Positions 14,067 through 25,167 are shown, counted from the stretch's first letter. The stretch: 64,000 bases of DNA from Halomonas sp. (GCA_018401555.1 JAGYKP010000099.1:1-64000); one strand, 5' to 3'. Notes: a model not told the origin generated them from the letters alone. Numbers and translations: made by a program.

Positions 14067-14654
14067 ATGATCTGGCTGTTCATCGTGCTGGCCATGCTGC
14101 TGGTGATCTCGCCGGTGATGTGGCTCAAGCCCAGCCCACGGCAGAAGCGCGTTGCGGCACTGCGCAACGCGGCCATGCAGAGTGGGCTCAAGGTGACGCT
14201 GCAGGTGCCACCGCTGCATGGCGACAAGGTGCCGATGCCGGCTTATCGCTGGCCCTACCCGCCGCAGCGGCCGGGGCCGGATTTCATGCTGGTCCGCGGC
14301 TCGCATGCGGCCGCGGCGCTGCGTCCCTTCGCCCATGACTGGCGCTGGCGCAAGGAGCCGCTGCGGCCCCTGCCCGACGCGCTGGAGGCGAGGCTCAGGC
14401 GGCTGCTGGAGCGGTTGCCCCAGGATGCCCTGGTGGTGGAATCCGATGCCCGGGCCTTGACCCTGTGGTGGCATGAATCCCAGGGCTATGAGCGCTTCTC
14501 GACCTATCTCGAGGATTTCGAGGCCCTGCGTGATGGCCTGGCAGGGCGGCCCGATGACCCGCAGGCATCCGGGCCGCCGGTGCCGCCTGCCGTTCTAGCC
14601 GTGCGCCTCGTCCCCCCGCGCCTGCAGCGCCAGGCCATTGTCCTCGATGCGTGA
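14067..14654 (+). CDS. Membrane-anchored conserved hypothetical protein
   Basis: No function recognised. The first 20 residues (MIWLFIVLAMLLVISPVMWL) form one membrane helix, followed by a basic stretch KPSPRQKRVAALRN and a soluble Trp/Arg/Pro-rich domain (AYRWPYPPQRPG, FAHDWRWRKEPLRPLP). The topology suggests an inner-membrane anchor with a cytoplasmic body. The 3' end overlaps the convergent MarR gene by 60 bases; another frame would stop at 14598 without overlap, so the last 20 residues may come from a missed base. Confidence 0.65.
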   Translation: MIWLFIVLAMLLVISPVMWLKPSPRQKRVAALRNAAMQSGLKVTLQVPPLHGDKVPMPAYRWPYPPQRPGPDFMLVRGSHAAAALRPFAHDWRWRKEPLRPLPDALEARLRRLLERLPQDALVVESDARALTLWWHESQGYERFSTYLEDFEALRDGLAGRPDDPQASGPPVPPAVLAVRLVPPRLQRQAIVLDA

Positions 14655-15044
14655 CAGCAGCTCGGCCAGGGTGGTCACCTCGGCCTCATCGAGGCCGGCG
14701 AGCATCTCGTTGCGTGCCTCTCGCACCACGTCGTCGATACGCTCGAGCAGCGGCGTGGCCGCGGCGGTGAGATAGACGCGCTTGGTGCGACGGTCCTGGT
14801 CGCAGGGGCGGCGCTCCACCAGGCCCTGCTCGGAGAGCTGGTCGAGGGTACGCACCAGCGAGGGGGCCTCGACGCCGATGGCACGGGCCAGGTCGCACTG
14901 GGGCTGGCCGTCACCCAGTCGCCACAGATGGTAGAGCGTGACCCAGCGGGTCTGGGTCAGTCCCAGGGGGGCGAGACGCTCGTCGATGACCGCACGCCAC
15001 AGGCGTGGCAAGCGGCTGAGCTGGAACCCGATGTTCTCTTGCAT
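14595..15044 (-). CDS. MarR/SlyA-family transcriptional regulator
   Basis: A 149-residue winged-helix regulator: RVTLYHLWRLGD-type helix, then LARAIGVEAPSLVRTLDQLSEQGLVERR (recognition helix) and DRRTKRVYLT (wing). The N-terminal helix FQLSRLPRLWRAVIDERLAPLGLTQTRW resembles SlyA-type proteins more than ligand-specific MarR repressors. Its target is unknown; the nearest candidate on the same strand is the DUF5924 gene upstream, 73 bases away. Intact. Confidence 0.85.
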   Translation of the reverse strand: MQENIGFQLSRLPRLWRAVIDERLAPLGLTQTRWVTLYHLWRLGDGQPQCDLARAIGVEAPSLVRTLDQLSEQGLVERRPCDQDRRTKRVYLTAAATPLLERIDDVVREARNEMLAGLDEAEVTTLAELLSRIEDNGLALQARGDEAHG

Positions 15045-15117
15045 GGACGTTGGGCCTTCGGTTCAGGAAATCTGCCTGGATTGTCGGAACCCCCTGCGTG
15101 GATTGCAAGCGGGCTTA

Positions 15118-16396
15118 TCATTCGCTCTCCCGTGCAGTTGCCGGCGCCGGTGTATCGGCGGGGCTGACCTCGCTTCCTCCACTCTTCCTCGCCACTCCTG
15201 GCGTCGCCCGACGCCTGCTCCATGGCGGCCTCCGGTGAGGTCTCCTCTGCGCTCTCGGTCTCACCGTCGCCCGGGACGTGCGGCTGCCATGCCAGCCCCG
15301 GCAGGCCCGCCGGCCGACGCGGACGCCCATCGGCCAGGGTGGCCGACGCATCCTCGGCCACCTGGAAGCGGATCACGCCGATGCGCTGGCCACCTTCGGT
15401 CATCACATCGATGCGCCAGCGCCCCGCGGGCGACTCGGGAAAATTCTGCTTGTGGCTCCAGGCGCGGTAGCCCGCCTCGCGGCCCCCTCGATCACCAGGG
15501 GAATCCGGTCCACCTCCCGGCCATTCTGGCGCCACACATGCTGGATCTCCTCACGCAGGCCGCGTGGGGCCCGGATTGCCGTGTAGGCGAACAGTCCCTG
15601 GCTGCTCAGCGCCTCTGGGGTAAGACGCAACTCGCCACTTGGCGCTCGAGCGGACTCGTCGAAGCCCGGCGAGAGGGCGGTTGCAGTGATCCACAGGTTG
15701 GCCGGTGGCACCCAGATGCGTCCCGTCCAGGCCGCTCCCGCCAGCAGCGGCAGCAGCACCAGCACCATCAGCCAGCGCCTCCCTCGCTGGGCAGCGGTGA
15801 GGTGCAAGAGGCTCGGCAGGCTGAACAGCAGCATGGCGGCGATTGCCAGCAGCAGGCTCTGGTAGGTGGTGAGGTGCAGCAGCGTGGGCAGGGTGACCAG
15901 CACCACCAGGAACACGCACTGGGCGTGAAAGGCGAAGTAGAACCAGCGCTGCCGCTCGGCGACCCGGTGGTAGAGCGGGTCGAGGACGGAGAACAGCGCC
16001 ATGGTGATGATCAGCAGGGTGAACAGCGCCTGGCCGCTGCTCCACACCGTGGTGGCCAGCAGGAAGGGGAGGCAGAAGAACAGCGTCTCCTGGTGGATCA
16101 TCTGGGCGATGAACTGGGTCACCGTGCGCGGCAGGGTGGGGTAGCCGCGTCTTGCCAGCAGCCGCCCGATCAGGCTTTCCGAGAGCAGCAGCAGCCAGGG
16201 CGCCGAGCATCCCCAGCGCGAGCAGTGCGCCGAGCCACCGCTGGCGCTCCACCAGGAAGAAGCTGCCGACCCCCGCGGCGAAGGCGATGGGCGGCCACAG
16301 CCAGCTCCAGGGGCGCAGGTGGCGGATCAATGCTTCGGCGTGGGCCTGCAAGCGAGCGGCACGACTGGTGGCTGGCGTATCGTTGGGGTGGGACAT
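15118..16396 (-). CDS. DUF5924/DUF2914-type membrane protein (frame broken)
   Basis: The first two thirds are hydrophobic, with several membrane helices (LWPPIAFAAGVGSFFLVERQ, ALFTLLIITMALFSVLDPLY, FLVVLVTLPTLLHLTTYQSL). The C-terminal third (NLWITATALSPGFDES, LFAYTAIRAPRGLREEIQHV, GYRAWSHKQNFPES, GRWRIDVMTEGGQRIG) matches the extracytoplasmic DUF2914 domain. Breaks lie near 16200, near 15483 (GGGGG expected as GGGGGG, a clear run error) and near 15170. I place the stop at 15118; the last 60 residues are uncertain. I chose ATG 16396. Function unknown; divergent from fadB. Confidence 0.65.
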
Positions 16397-16542
16397 TCGC
16401 GTCTCGGCTGGGCTGACGTCTCGGTCAGCTGGCATCCTATCAGCCTAGCACTCGGCAGATGGAGTCGCCGTCAGCCGACAGCGGATCGAGGCGTGGGCGG
16501 AGACACTTGACGCAGGCGCCGGGCTGAACCAAGCTGTGCGCA

Positions 16543-16560
16543 TTCAAACGGCCGTATGAA
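16543..16560 (+). promoter_or_regulatory. PsrA-like operator candidate upstream of fadB
   Basis: TTCAAACGGCCGTATGAA contains CAAAC, four bases, then GTATG. This differs at one position from the PsrA-type pattern CAAAC-N4-GTTTG known from Pseudomonas, and has short TTCA/TGAA outer arms. It lies 18 bases before the fadB start, where a repressor would block transcription or early elongation. Confidence 0.4.
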
Positions 16561-16577
16561 ATCGGGAGATTCGCGGA

Positions 16578-18779
16578 ATGATCTATCAAGGCAATGCCAT
16601 CACGGTGGTGCGTGGCGATGACGATATCGCCACGCTTACCTTCGATCTGCAGGACGAGTCGGTCAACAAGCTCTCCAGCGAGGTGGTGACCGAGCTGGAT
16701 GAGGCGGTCAAGGCGCTGCAGGGCGAGAGTGGTCTGGCGGGCCTGCTGCTCACCAGCGCCAAGGAGGCCTTCATCGTCGGCGCCGACATCACCGAGTTCC
16801 AGGCCATGTTCGGCAAGGGGGGAGACTTCCTGGAGTCGATGCTGGTGCGGGTCCACGGGATCTTCAACGCCATCGAGGATCTGCCGTTCCCCACCGTCAC
16901 CGCCATCAATGGCCTGGCGCTGGGCGGTGGCTGCGAGGTGCTGCTTACCACCGACTTCCGGGTGATGAGCGAGAGTGCCCAGATCGGCCTGCCCGAAACC
17001 AAGCTCGGCATTCTCCCCGGCTGGGGCGGCTGCGTGCGCCTGCCGCGCCTGATCGGTGCCGACAACGCCATCGAGTGGATCGCCGGTGGCACCCAGAACC
17101 GGGCCGATGCCGCCCTGAAGATGGGCGCCGTGGATGCCGTGGTGCCCGTCGAGCAGCTGGAGGCGGCGGCCCGCGATATCCTGGCCCGGGCCATTGCCGG
17201 CGAGCTGGATTACCGCGCCCGCCGTGCGGAGAAGAAGCAGCCCCTCAAGCTGGGGCCCATCGAGCAGATGATGGCCTTCGAGACGGCCAAGGGCTATGTG
17301 GCCGGCAAGGCGGGCCCGCACTACCCGGCGCCGGTGGAGGCGATCAAGGTGATCCAGAAGGGCGCCGGCGAGGAGCGTGCCCGAGCCCAGGCCATCGAGT
17401 CCAAGGCCTTCGTCAAGCTGGCGATGACCGACGTGGCCTTCAACCTGGTCGGCCTGTTCATGAACGACCAGGTGGTCAAGAAGAAGGGGCCCGCTACGAG
17501 AAGCAGGCGCGTCCGGTGAAGCAGGCCGCGGTGCTCGGCGCCGGCATCATGGGTGGCGGCATCGCCTACCAGAGTGCCAGCAAGGGCACGCCGATCCTGA
17601 TGAAGGACATCAAGGAAGACGCCATCGAGCTTGGCCTCAAGGAGGCGCGCAAGCTGTTCGCCAAGCAGGTGGAGCGTGGCAAGCTCACCACCGAGAAGAT
17701 GGCCGAGCGGCTCACCAATATTCGTCCGACCCTCTCCTACGGCGACTTCGGCAACGTCGACCTGGTGGTCGAGGCGGTGGTCGAGAACCCGAAGGTCAAG
17801 GAGGCGGTGCTTACCGAGGTGGAAGCCGAGGTGAGCGAGCAGACCATCCTGACCTCCAACACCTCCACCATCTCCATCACGCGCCTGGCACAGAACCTCA
17901 AGCGCCCCGAGAACTTCTGCGGCATGCACTTCTTCAACCCGGTGCACCGCATGCCACTGGTGGAGGTGATCCGCGGCGAGCAGACCGGTGACGCCGCCGT
18001 GGCCGCCACCGTGGCCTACGCCCGCGCCATGGGCAAGACTCCCATCGTGGTCAACGACTGTCCGGGATTCCTGGTCAACCGGGTGCTCTTCCCCTACTTC
18101 GGCGGCTTCAGCCTGCTGATGGAACAGGGCGCCGACTTCGCGCGGGTCGACAAGGTGATGGAGAAGTTCGGCTGGCCCATGGGCCCCGCCTACCTGCTCG
18201 ACGTGGTGGGCCTGGATACCGCGGTGCACGCTGGCGAGGTGATGGCCGAGGGCTTCCCCGAGCGTATGGGTAGCCTGGGCGGTGCCGCTGGGGGTGAAGG
18301 TCAGAGCAAGAGCGCCATCCAGGTGATGTTCGAGAACGAGCGCCTGGGCCAGAAGAACGCCAGGGGCTTCTACGCCTACGAGGAGGATCGCCGCGGCAAG
18401 CCGAAGAAGGTGCGTGACGAGGCTGCCATCGAGCTGGTCAAGGGGGTGGCCAGGGAGAGCCGCGAGTTCAGCGACGACGATATCATCGCGCGCATGATGG
18501 TGCCGCTGTGCCTGGAAGCCGTGCGCTGCCTCGAGGACGGTATCGTCGGCAGCCCGGCCGAGGCCGATATGGCGCTGATCTACGGCATCGGCTTCCCGCC
18601 GTTCCGCGGGGGCGCTGCGCTACATCGACGCCATGGGCGTGGAGGCCTTCGTCGCGCTGGCCGACGACCTGGCCAAGGAGCTGGGTGCCCTCTATGCGCC
18701 CACCGACAAGCTGCGCGAGATGGCCGCCGCCGGCAAGCGCTTCTACGACACCCAGAACCAGGCCCCGGCCCAGGCCTGA
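16578..18779 (+). CDS. fadB: Fatty acid oxidation complex subunit alpha FadB (two frame breaks)
   Basis: A multifunctional enzyme: enoyl-CoA hydratase/isomerase N-terminal, 3-hydroxyacyl-CoA dehydrogenase C-terminal. The hydratase part has [24 protein letters not shown] and [15 protein letters not shown]; the dehydrogenase part has [37 protein letters not shown] and [18 protein letters not shown] 16578 with GGGAG nine bases upstream. Breaks at about 17488 (GGGG should be GGGGG) and 18607 (G-run in the codons for [13 protein letters not shown]). Restored length is about 734 residues, slightly longer than E. coli FadB. fadA follows after 30 bases, forming the usual fadBA operon. Confidence 0.93.
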
Positions 18780-19988
<1,209 letters not shown>

Positions 19989-20006
19989 GCGCCTGCGCTG
20001 GCCTGC

Positions 20007-20046
20007 AAGCAACGGCGGCGCCCCTCGGGGCGCCGCCGTTGCTTTT
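20007..20046 (+). terminator. Rho-independent terminator after fadBA
   Basis: AAGCAACGGCGGCGCC pairs with GGCGCCGCCGTTGCTT around a CCTCGG-type loop, followed by TTT. This is a long, fully paired stem 18 bases after the fadA stop. Confidence 0.9.
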
Positions 20047-20059
20047 CGTGGTACCGCCG

Positions 20060-21077
20060 TCAATCCACCATGAGCGCTTCTGCAGTGAGCGGGCGCGTTG
20101 CGCTGTCCTCGGCCACCAGCACCCCGTCCTGGAGCCATCCCTGCTCGCGGTAGTAGCGCAGTGCGCCCTCATGCAGTGGCGCGCTGAGCCCTTCCCGAAT
20201 CATCGCCTGGGGCGTCAGGGTGCCCAGCGCGGGGTGGGCGGCCTTGAAGCGCAGAAACTCCGCGAAGATATCCGACACCACTCGGTAGACCAGGTCGGCG
20301 TCGGTGTCCGCCCGGGTGACCAGCGTCGCCTTGACCCCGAAGGTGTGCACCGCCGGCTGGTCGGGACCATAGAGGCCGCCGGGAATCGTGGCGAGTGTGA
20401 AATAGGGGTAGGCGTTCACCAGCAGGTCGACGGTGTCGCCCCGTACATCGATGATCTCGGCGTTGCATAGCCGGATGGCCTGATCCACGGAGGGATTGGG
20501 GTGCCCCACGGTGTAGACCATGGCATCGATATTGCCGTGGCACAGCTCCATGGACTGCTGGTCGGCGGGCAGGTCATGAACCTGGCGGAAGTTGCTGCGG
20601 CTCCAGCCTCGGGCATCCATCAGCCTCGAGCATGGTGCCGCGCTGCCCTGAGCCCGGGTTGCCGATGTTCACCGAGCGCTGCTCGAGGTCCTCGAAGCTT
20701 CGGATCCCGGCGTCTCGGCGTACCACCAGGGTGAAGGGCTCGCTGTGCAGCGAGAACACCGAACGCAGCGAGGTGTCCGGCCCGATATGGCGAAATCCCT
20801 CGATGCCCTGCACCGCATACTGGTGAAGGTCCGACTGGGCCAGGGCGAACTTCAGCTCGTCTCGTCGCAGGGCGCGCAGGTTGGCGCTGGAACCGTCGCT
20901 TGGCTGTGCCCGGCAGGGAGTATCGATGGCTCGGCACAGGGCGCGCCCCACCACATGATAGACCCCGGCGGGGCTGGCGGTGGCGATGGTCAGTGGTGCT
21001 TCGGCATGGGCCGAGAGCGCAAGGCAGAGGAGCAGGCTGGCCATGCCGATGGCCAGCCGTCGAACAGTGGTTTTCAT
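20060..21077 (-). CDS. TAXI-family TRAP transporter solute-binding protein (one frame break)
   Basis: A periplasmic binding protein of the TAXI type. The signal peptide MKTTVRRLAIGMASLLLCLALSAHA is followed by the mature start EAPLTIATASPAGVYHVVGRALC, close to the family's TGGxYxxxG opening. SVNIGNPGSGQRGTMLE and the later FDAMVYTVGHPNPSV region also fit. One extra base near 20624 breaks the frame between MLE and LMDARGWS. Restored length is about 338 residues, normal. GAGGTG precedes the ATG at 21077 by five bases. No TRAP membrane subunit is nearby, so the partner must be encoded elsewhere or be absent. Confidence 0.83.
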
Positions 21078-21100
21078 GACTCACCTCGCATCAGTGAGTC
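21078..21100 (-). promoter_or_regulatory. Hairpin covering the ribosome-binding site of the TAXI gene
   Basis: On the transcript GACTCAC, nine bases, then GTGAGTC forms a perfect 7-bp stem whose second arm ends directly before the ATG and includes part of the GAGGTG ribosome-binding site. It could lower translation or be a regulator's target; it could also be chance. Confidence 0.35.
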
Positions 21101-21312
21101 GGCCAGAGGCACCCGAACCAGCAGGGCCAGACGGAAGCCGAGGGGTGACTTCGCATCGTGTCTGGTCGACAGGCTGAGTTGTTGTGTTGGTATTGTCGGC
21201 CAAGGTGGTGTCGAGACAGCCCCGGTCTCCCTGCGTTTAGAAGGGCTGCCTTGATATATAGCAGTTGCCCTGCACCCGAAAATCGCTTTAAACGAAATTT
21301 AATCGCATAAGC

Positions 21313-21777
21313 TTATAGCACCCCAGCCTCGAGCCCCGCAGCCATGGCCATGGTGAGCTCTGCCACCTGGTCGACGAACTCCTCCTGCCACTCGCCGCGC
21401 AGGATCAGGGGTTCCTGCACCCACCGCCAGCGCAGGCCGCTGGCGATGCCCTCCACGGCGCGGCGGGTGCCGGTGCCGTCGTGGCCGGCGCGGATATAGA
21501 GGGCGCAGGGCAGGCCCTGCTTCTCCTCAAGCAACGGGTAGTACGAGCGATCGAAGAAGTCCTTGAGTGCCCCGCTCATATAGCCCAGGTTTTCCGTGGT
21601 GCCGAGGAGGATGGCGTCACAGGCCAACACATCCTCAGGGCCGGCCTCCAGCGGTGCCTTGACGTTGATCTCCACGTCCTCGATATCGGGGTGGCACGCC
21701 CCACGCTCGGCGGCCTCGCGCAGCCTGGTGGTGTTGGGGGAGGGCGCGTGGGCGACGATCAGCAGGTGCTTGGGCAT
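21313..21777 (-). CDS. Flavodoxin-fold NAD(P)H-dependent reductase-like protein
   Basis: A 154-residue protein with the flavodoxin fold: phosphate-loop-like VAHAPSPNTTRLREAA, then CDAILLGTTENLGYMSGALKDFFDR, which matches the FMN-binding second motif of NADPH-dependent FMN reductases, and ALYIRAGHDGTGTRRAVEGI. The substrate is unknown. ATG 21777 with GAGGAG eight bases upstream; the longer frame back to 21843 has no ribosome-binding site. Divergent from the PEBP gene, separated by 68 bases. Confidence 0.8.
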   Translation of the reverse strand: MPKHLLIVAHAPSPNTTRLREAAERGACHPDIEDVEINVKAPLEAGPEDVLACDAILLGTTENLGYMSGALKDFFDRSYYPLLEEKQGLPCALYIRAGHDGTGTRRAVEGIASGLRWRWVQEPLILRGEWQEEFVDQVAELTMAMAAGLEAGVL

Positions 21778-21845
21778 ATTGACAGCTCCTCGGTTGTTTC
21801 CCAGGCTACAGCGACACTTTTTCGCTTTTATCAGGAGGATCAACC

Positions 21846-22325
21846 ATGGCTTTCGCCCTGTCGACCCTGCGACTCTCCAGTCCCGCCTTCGAGGATGGGG
21901 GGGCGATTCCTGCCAGGCATACCGGGGAGGGCGATGACCTCTCGCCGGCGCTGGTCTGGCAAAATGCCCCTGAGGGCACCAAGGGCTTCGCGCTGATCTG
22001 CCACGATCCGGACGCCCCGCTGGTGCAGAATGGCACCTACGGCTTCGTGCACTGGGTGCTCTACAACATTCCGGCCTCCACCGGCAGCCTGGAGGAGGCG
22101 ACCCGCGTGGGGACTCGCGGCAAGAACGACTTCGGCAAGCTGGGCTACGGCGGCCCCATGCCTCCGGAAGGGCACGGTACCCATCGCTACTACTTCTGGG
22201 TGCTGGCGCTGGACAGGCCCACCGACGACCTGCCCGAAGGGCTGTCGCTGCGTGACCTGCTGGTCAAGGTCGAACCGCACCTGCTGGGCATGAACCGCCT
22301 GGTGGGCACCTACCGTCGCGGCTGA
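21846..22325 (+). CDS. YbhB/YbcL (PEBP, Raf kinase inhibitor-like) family protein
   Basis: A 159-residue PEBP-family protein: opening LSSPAFEDGGAIPARHTGEGDDLSPALVW, the anion-pocket motifs CHDPDAP and FVHWVLYNIPAS, and GPMPPEGHGTHRYYFWVLAL with the GxHRY motif. Bacterial members bind anions or small ligands; no cellular role is firmly known. AGGAGGAT precedes the ATG by 6 bases, one of the strongest ribosome-binding sites in the window. Intact. Confidence 0.9.
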   Translation: MAFALSTLRLSSPAFEDGGAIPARHTGEGDDLSPALVWQNAPEGTKGFALICHDPDAPLVQNGTYGFVHWVLYNIPASTGSLEEATRVGTRGKNDFGKLGYGGPMPPEGHGTHRYYFWVLALDRPTDDLPEGLSLRDLLVKVEPHLLGMNRLVGTYRRG

Positions 22326-22342
22326 TCATCTCCGCTCCAGAC

Positions 22343-22382
22343 GACGACGCCCCGGTATCCTGATGGATGCCGGGGCGTCGTC
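22343..22382 (+). terminator. Terminator after the PEBP gene
   Basis: GACGACGCCCCGG pairs with CCGGGGCGTCGTC around a loop that contains a short second pairing (ATCC/GGAT), followed by ATTTC. It lies 18 bases after the stop and 41 before the convergent DJ-1 family gene. Confidence 0.75.
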
Positions 22383-22423
22383 ATTTCCTGACCTGGGTGG
22401 GGCGCTGCCAGGTGGTCAGGCGA

Positions 22424-23109
22424 TCACTCGGCCAGTGCCTCCAGCAGCACCCTGGCGACCGGCTCCGAGGAGGGCGGGTTCTGGCCGGTGATCAGGCGGC
22501 CGTCGCGGCAGGTATAGGGCGCGAAGTCATCTGCCTTGGAGTAGTCGGCGCCGGCGGCCTTCAAGGCCTCCTCCACCAGCTGCGGCACCACCTCGGTCAG
22601 CCCACGGCGCTCCTCCTCGCCGTTGGTGAAGCCGGTGACCCGGCGGCCTCGCACGAACGGCTCCCCGTCGGCGTCGCGCGCATGGAGCAGCACGATGGGG
22701 GCGTGGCACACCGCCGCTACGGGCTTCTGCTGGGCCCAGAAGGTCTCGATCAGGCGGATGGAGTCGGGATTGTCCACCAGATCCCACAGCGGGCCATGGC
22801 CGCCGGGGTAGAAGATGGCATCGAAGTCGTCGGCGCTCACCTCGTCGAGGCGACGGGTGGTGGCCAGCTGCTGCTGGGCATCCGGGTCCTGCTTGAAGCG
22901 CCGGGTGGCCTCGGTCTGGCTCTCCTCGGCGTCGCTGCTGGGATCCAGCGGCGGCTGGCCGCCGGCGGGCGAGGCAGTACCACCTCGGCACCGGCATCCA
23001 GGCAGGCATAGTAGGGTGCCGCCAGCTCCTCCAGCCAGAAGCCGGTGGGCTTGCCGGTGTCGCCGAGGCGGTCGTGGGAGGTAAGGACCATCAGAATACG
23101 TTGGCTCAT
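22424..23109 (-). CDS. DJ-1/PfpI-family type 1 glutamine amidotransferase-like protein (one frame break)
   Basis: A class I amidotransferase-fold protein of the large HchA-like branch. The start MSQRILMVLTSHDRLGDTGKPTGFWLEELAAPYY is typical, followed by VVLASPAGGQPPLDPSS and DAIFYPGGHGPLWDL; the nucleophile is the Cys in AVCHAPIVLLHA. Members act as glyoxalase III, chaperones or deglycases; the activity here is not known. The frame breaks at about 22974, where CTGCC should be CTGGCC. ATG 23109 with AGGAGA upstream. Restored length about 228 residues. Confidence 0.85.
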
Positions 23110-23251
23110 GAATCTCTCCTGTCTGTGGCATTGCCTTCGCAAGCGTCGCGATCCATTGTGAAGCAAGAGCATGCCGTTCGGGAATTGGAGTTTGGCTATG
23201 GCCGGCATGCAGGGTATCCATCATGCCGGCACGGGGAAGCGGAGGTCTGTC

Positions 23252-23628
23252 ATGCCAGAGGGCGTAACGACGTCTTGAGGGTCTACTACGACGGTATCTG
23301 CCCCGGTTGCCGGCGAGACCGTGCCCGCTACGAGCGCTGGGCCGGGGAGGCGGGCGCGCAGGTTCAGTGGTGCGACGTGACCGAGCATCAGCAGGTACTA
23401 CGGGCCAGGGGCGTCGACCCCGAGGCGGCGCTGCTCTCGCTGCACGTGGAGGAGGAGGGCGGGCGCATCAGCGAGGGCATCGACGCCTATATCCTGCTGA
23501 TGCGCCGGGTGTCGCGGCTCAGGCCCCTGGCCTGGTTGATCGGTCTCCCCGGCATCAAGTCACTGCTGCGTCGGGGCTATGATGCCTGGGTCAGGCGACG
23601 CCTGGCACGCCAGGGGCGCCTGCCGTAA
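23252..23628 (+). CDS. DCC-family thiol-disulfide oxidoreductase-like protein (DUF393)
   Basis: A small thioredoxin-like protein with the family opening RVYYDGICPGCRRD (C-x-x-C), then AQVQWCDVTEH and LHVEEEGGRISEGIDAYILLMRR. The role is unknown; members are thought to be redox proteins. GGAGG lies six bases before an ATG at 23252 whose frame (MPEGVTTS) closes just before the conserved part, so a missing base near 23273 probably joins them; otherwise a TTG at 23275 would be the start. Alone in its transcript, divergent from the DJ-1 family gene. Confidence 0.75.
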
Positions 23629-23694
23629 GGGACATGTTGCCTCCGTCCCCTGGCAGGCTGATGGCCGGCCTGTGCAGGTCAGCGTGGCGGCGGC

Positions 23695-24629
23695 TCAGTT
23701 TGCCTCCCGCGCCTTGCGCTCCTGGGGCAGCAGGGCCGAGTGGATCAGGGCGTTGACCGGGGTGGCCACCCCGACCTCGCGGCCCAGGCGCACCACGGCC
23801 CCGTTCTGTGATTCCAGTTCGGAGGGGCGGCCGGCCATGATGTCGCGCTGCATGGAGGCGGTGCTCGCCTCGGGCGGGGCGTCGATGAAGCCCAGCGCCT
23901 CTCGCCTCGGCATCCTCGGGCAGGGCGATGCCTCGCGCCCGGGCCACCGCGACGATCTCCGTGAGGATCTGCTCGATCATCTCGCGGGTCTCGGGCAGGT
24001 GGCGAGTCACGCCGATGGGGGCGCGGGTGATGGCCCCGATGCCGCTCATGGCGCAGATGAACAGGAACTTGCTCCACACCGCGGCCTGGATGTCGTCGGG
24101 GATCTCGGCGGTGACGCCATGGGCCGCATCGAAGGCGGCCTTGAGGCGCTCGGCGCGCTCGCTCCGTGTGGTTGTCGCGCTCGCCGAAGCGCACGAAGGG
24201 GGCGACGCCGGCATGCCTGATATGCCCCGGGGCCTCCTGCCAGGCGAGGATCCCGCACAGCCCCTCCAGTACGCTCTCCTTACCGAGTGCCTCGGCCAGG
24301 GTATCGGCGGCCTCGACACCGTTTTCCAGCGGGACCACCAGGGTCTCGGCCCCCACCAGGGGGCGTATCGCCTCGGCGGCCGCGCTGACCTGCCACGCCT
24401 TGACCGCCACGATAACGGCATCCACCACGCCGACCGTGCGCGGATCGTCGGTAGCCTTCACCTCGGTCAGATGCAGGTCGCCCTCGATGCTCGAGACCCG
24501 CAGTCCGTCGCGCTGCATGGCGGCCAGGTGCTCGCCGCGGGCGATGAAGGTGACCTCGTGGCCGGCTTCGGCCAGGCGCGCGCCGAAGTAGCCGCCCACG
24601 CCGCCGCTGCCCATGATCGCGAAACGCAT
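23695..24629 (-). CDS. panE: 2-dehydropantoate 2-reductase (two frame breaks)
   Basis: An NADPH-dependent ketopantoate reductase for pantothenate synthesis. The N-terminal Rossmann motif MRFAIMGSGGVGGYFGARLAEAGHEV is clear, followed by VKAWQVSAAAEAIRPLVG and VVPLENGVEA (family K and N residues). The C-terminal helical domain includes AAVWSKFLFICAMSGIGAIT and SMQRDIMAGRPSELESQNGAVVRLG, whose K, S, D and E residues match the family. The frame shifts near 24165 and 23900. Restored length about 311 residues. Related paralogues reduce other 2-oxoacids, so the gene symbol is likely but not certain. Confidence 0.85.
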
Positions 24630-24705
24630 CCCTCTCTCCTTATGCCGATGTCATCAGGCAGAGCCTACACCGCCGTGGCGCTAACGGCACGGCCGGCACC
24701 CCGGC

Positions 24706-25167
24706 TCAGCGTTCGCGGCGGGCCGACCAGTGGCGCTGCATCTCGAGGAATGTGAGCGAGGCCGACCAGGTGATCAGCATGAAACCCAGCAGTGCCTCGC
24801 TGCCGGTGATGAAGCGGATCGGCCCGGTGGGAAAGAGGTCACCGTAACCCAGGGTGGTGTAGGTGATGGCGGAGAAGTAGACGTAGTCGAACAGGGTGAC
24901 GGTCTCGAGGCCCACCAGTTGCCCCGCCAGGGGGTGCTCGGCGAGCAGGGCCATGGCCACGCCGAAGATCCAGATCTCCGCCACATGGGCGCCAAACAGC
25001 ACGAAGCTGAGCATCAGGAAGCGCCGGCGCAGGGTGCCATGGGCGCGCTCCAGTCCTCGCCACAGCCGCATCGACACCTCGTAGTGCAGCAGGATGCAGA
25101 GTGTTACCGCGATCAGGGCAGTGGCCACGGCCCAGAAGTGGCCTGGATCCAGGTAGGCATCGAACAC
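24706..25167 (-). CDS. Small two-helix potassium channel-like protein
   Basis: A 153-residue membrane protein with the K+ selectivity filter TTLGYGDL (residues 104-111) in an ion_trans_2 pore: FDYVYFSAITYTTLGYGD, then an outer helix ALLGFMLITWSASLTFLEMQ. Two further hydrophobic segments precede the pore (WAVATALIAVTLCILLHY and LMLSFVLFGAHVAEIWIFGVAM). There is no RCK/TrkA-N domain. GTG start at 25167 with GGAG eight bases upstream. Intact. It is divergent from the AMP phosphorylase gene. Confidence 0.85.
   Translation of the reverse strand: MFDAYLDPGHFWAVATALIAVTLCILLHYEVSMRLWRGLERAHGTLRRRFLMLSFVLFGAHVAEIWIFGVAMALLAEHPLAGQLVGLETVTLFDYVYFSAITYTTLGYGDLFPTGPIRFITGSEALLGFMLITWSASLTFLEMQRHWSARRER

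Noticed and set aside
14957..15535. DUF5924 protein reading on through the spacer into the MarR gene
   Set aside because: The frame stays open only after a probable missed base; a neighbouring frame ends at 15118 with a plausible tail.
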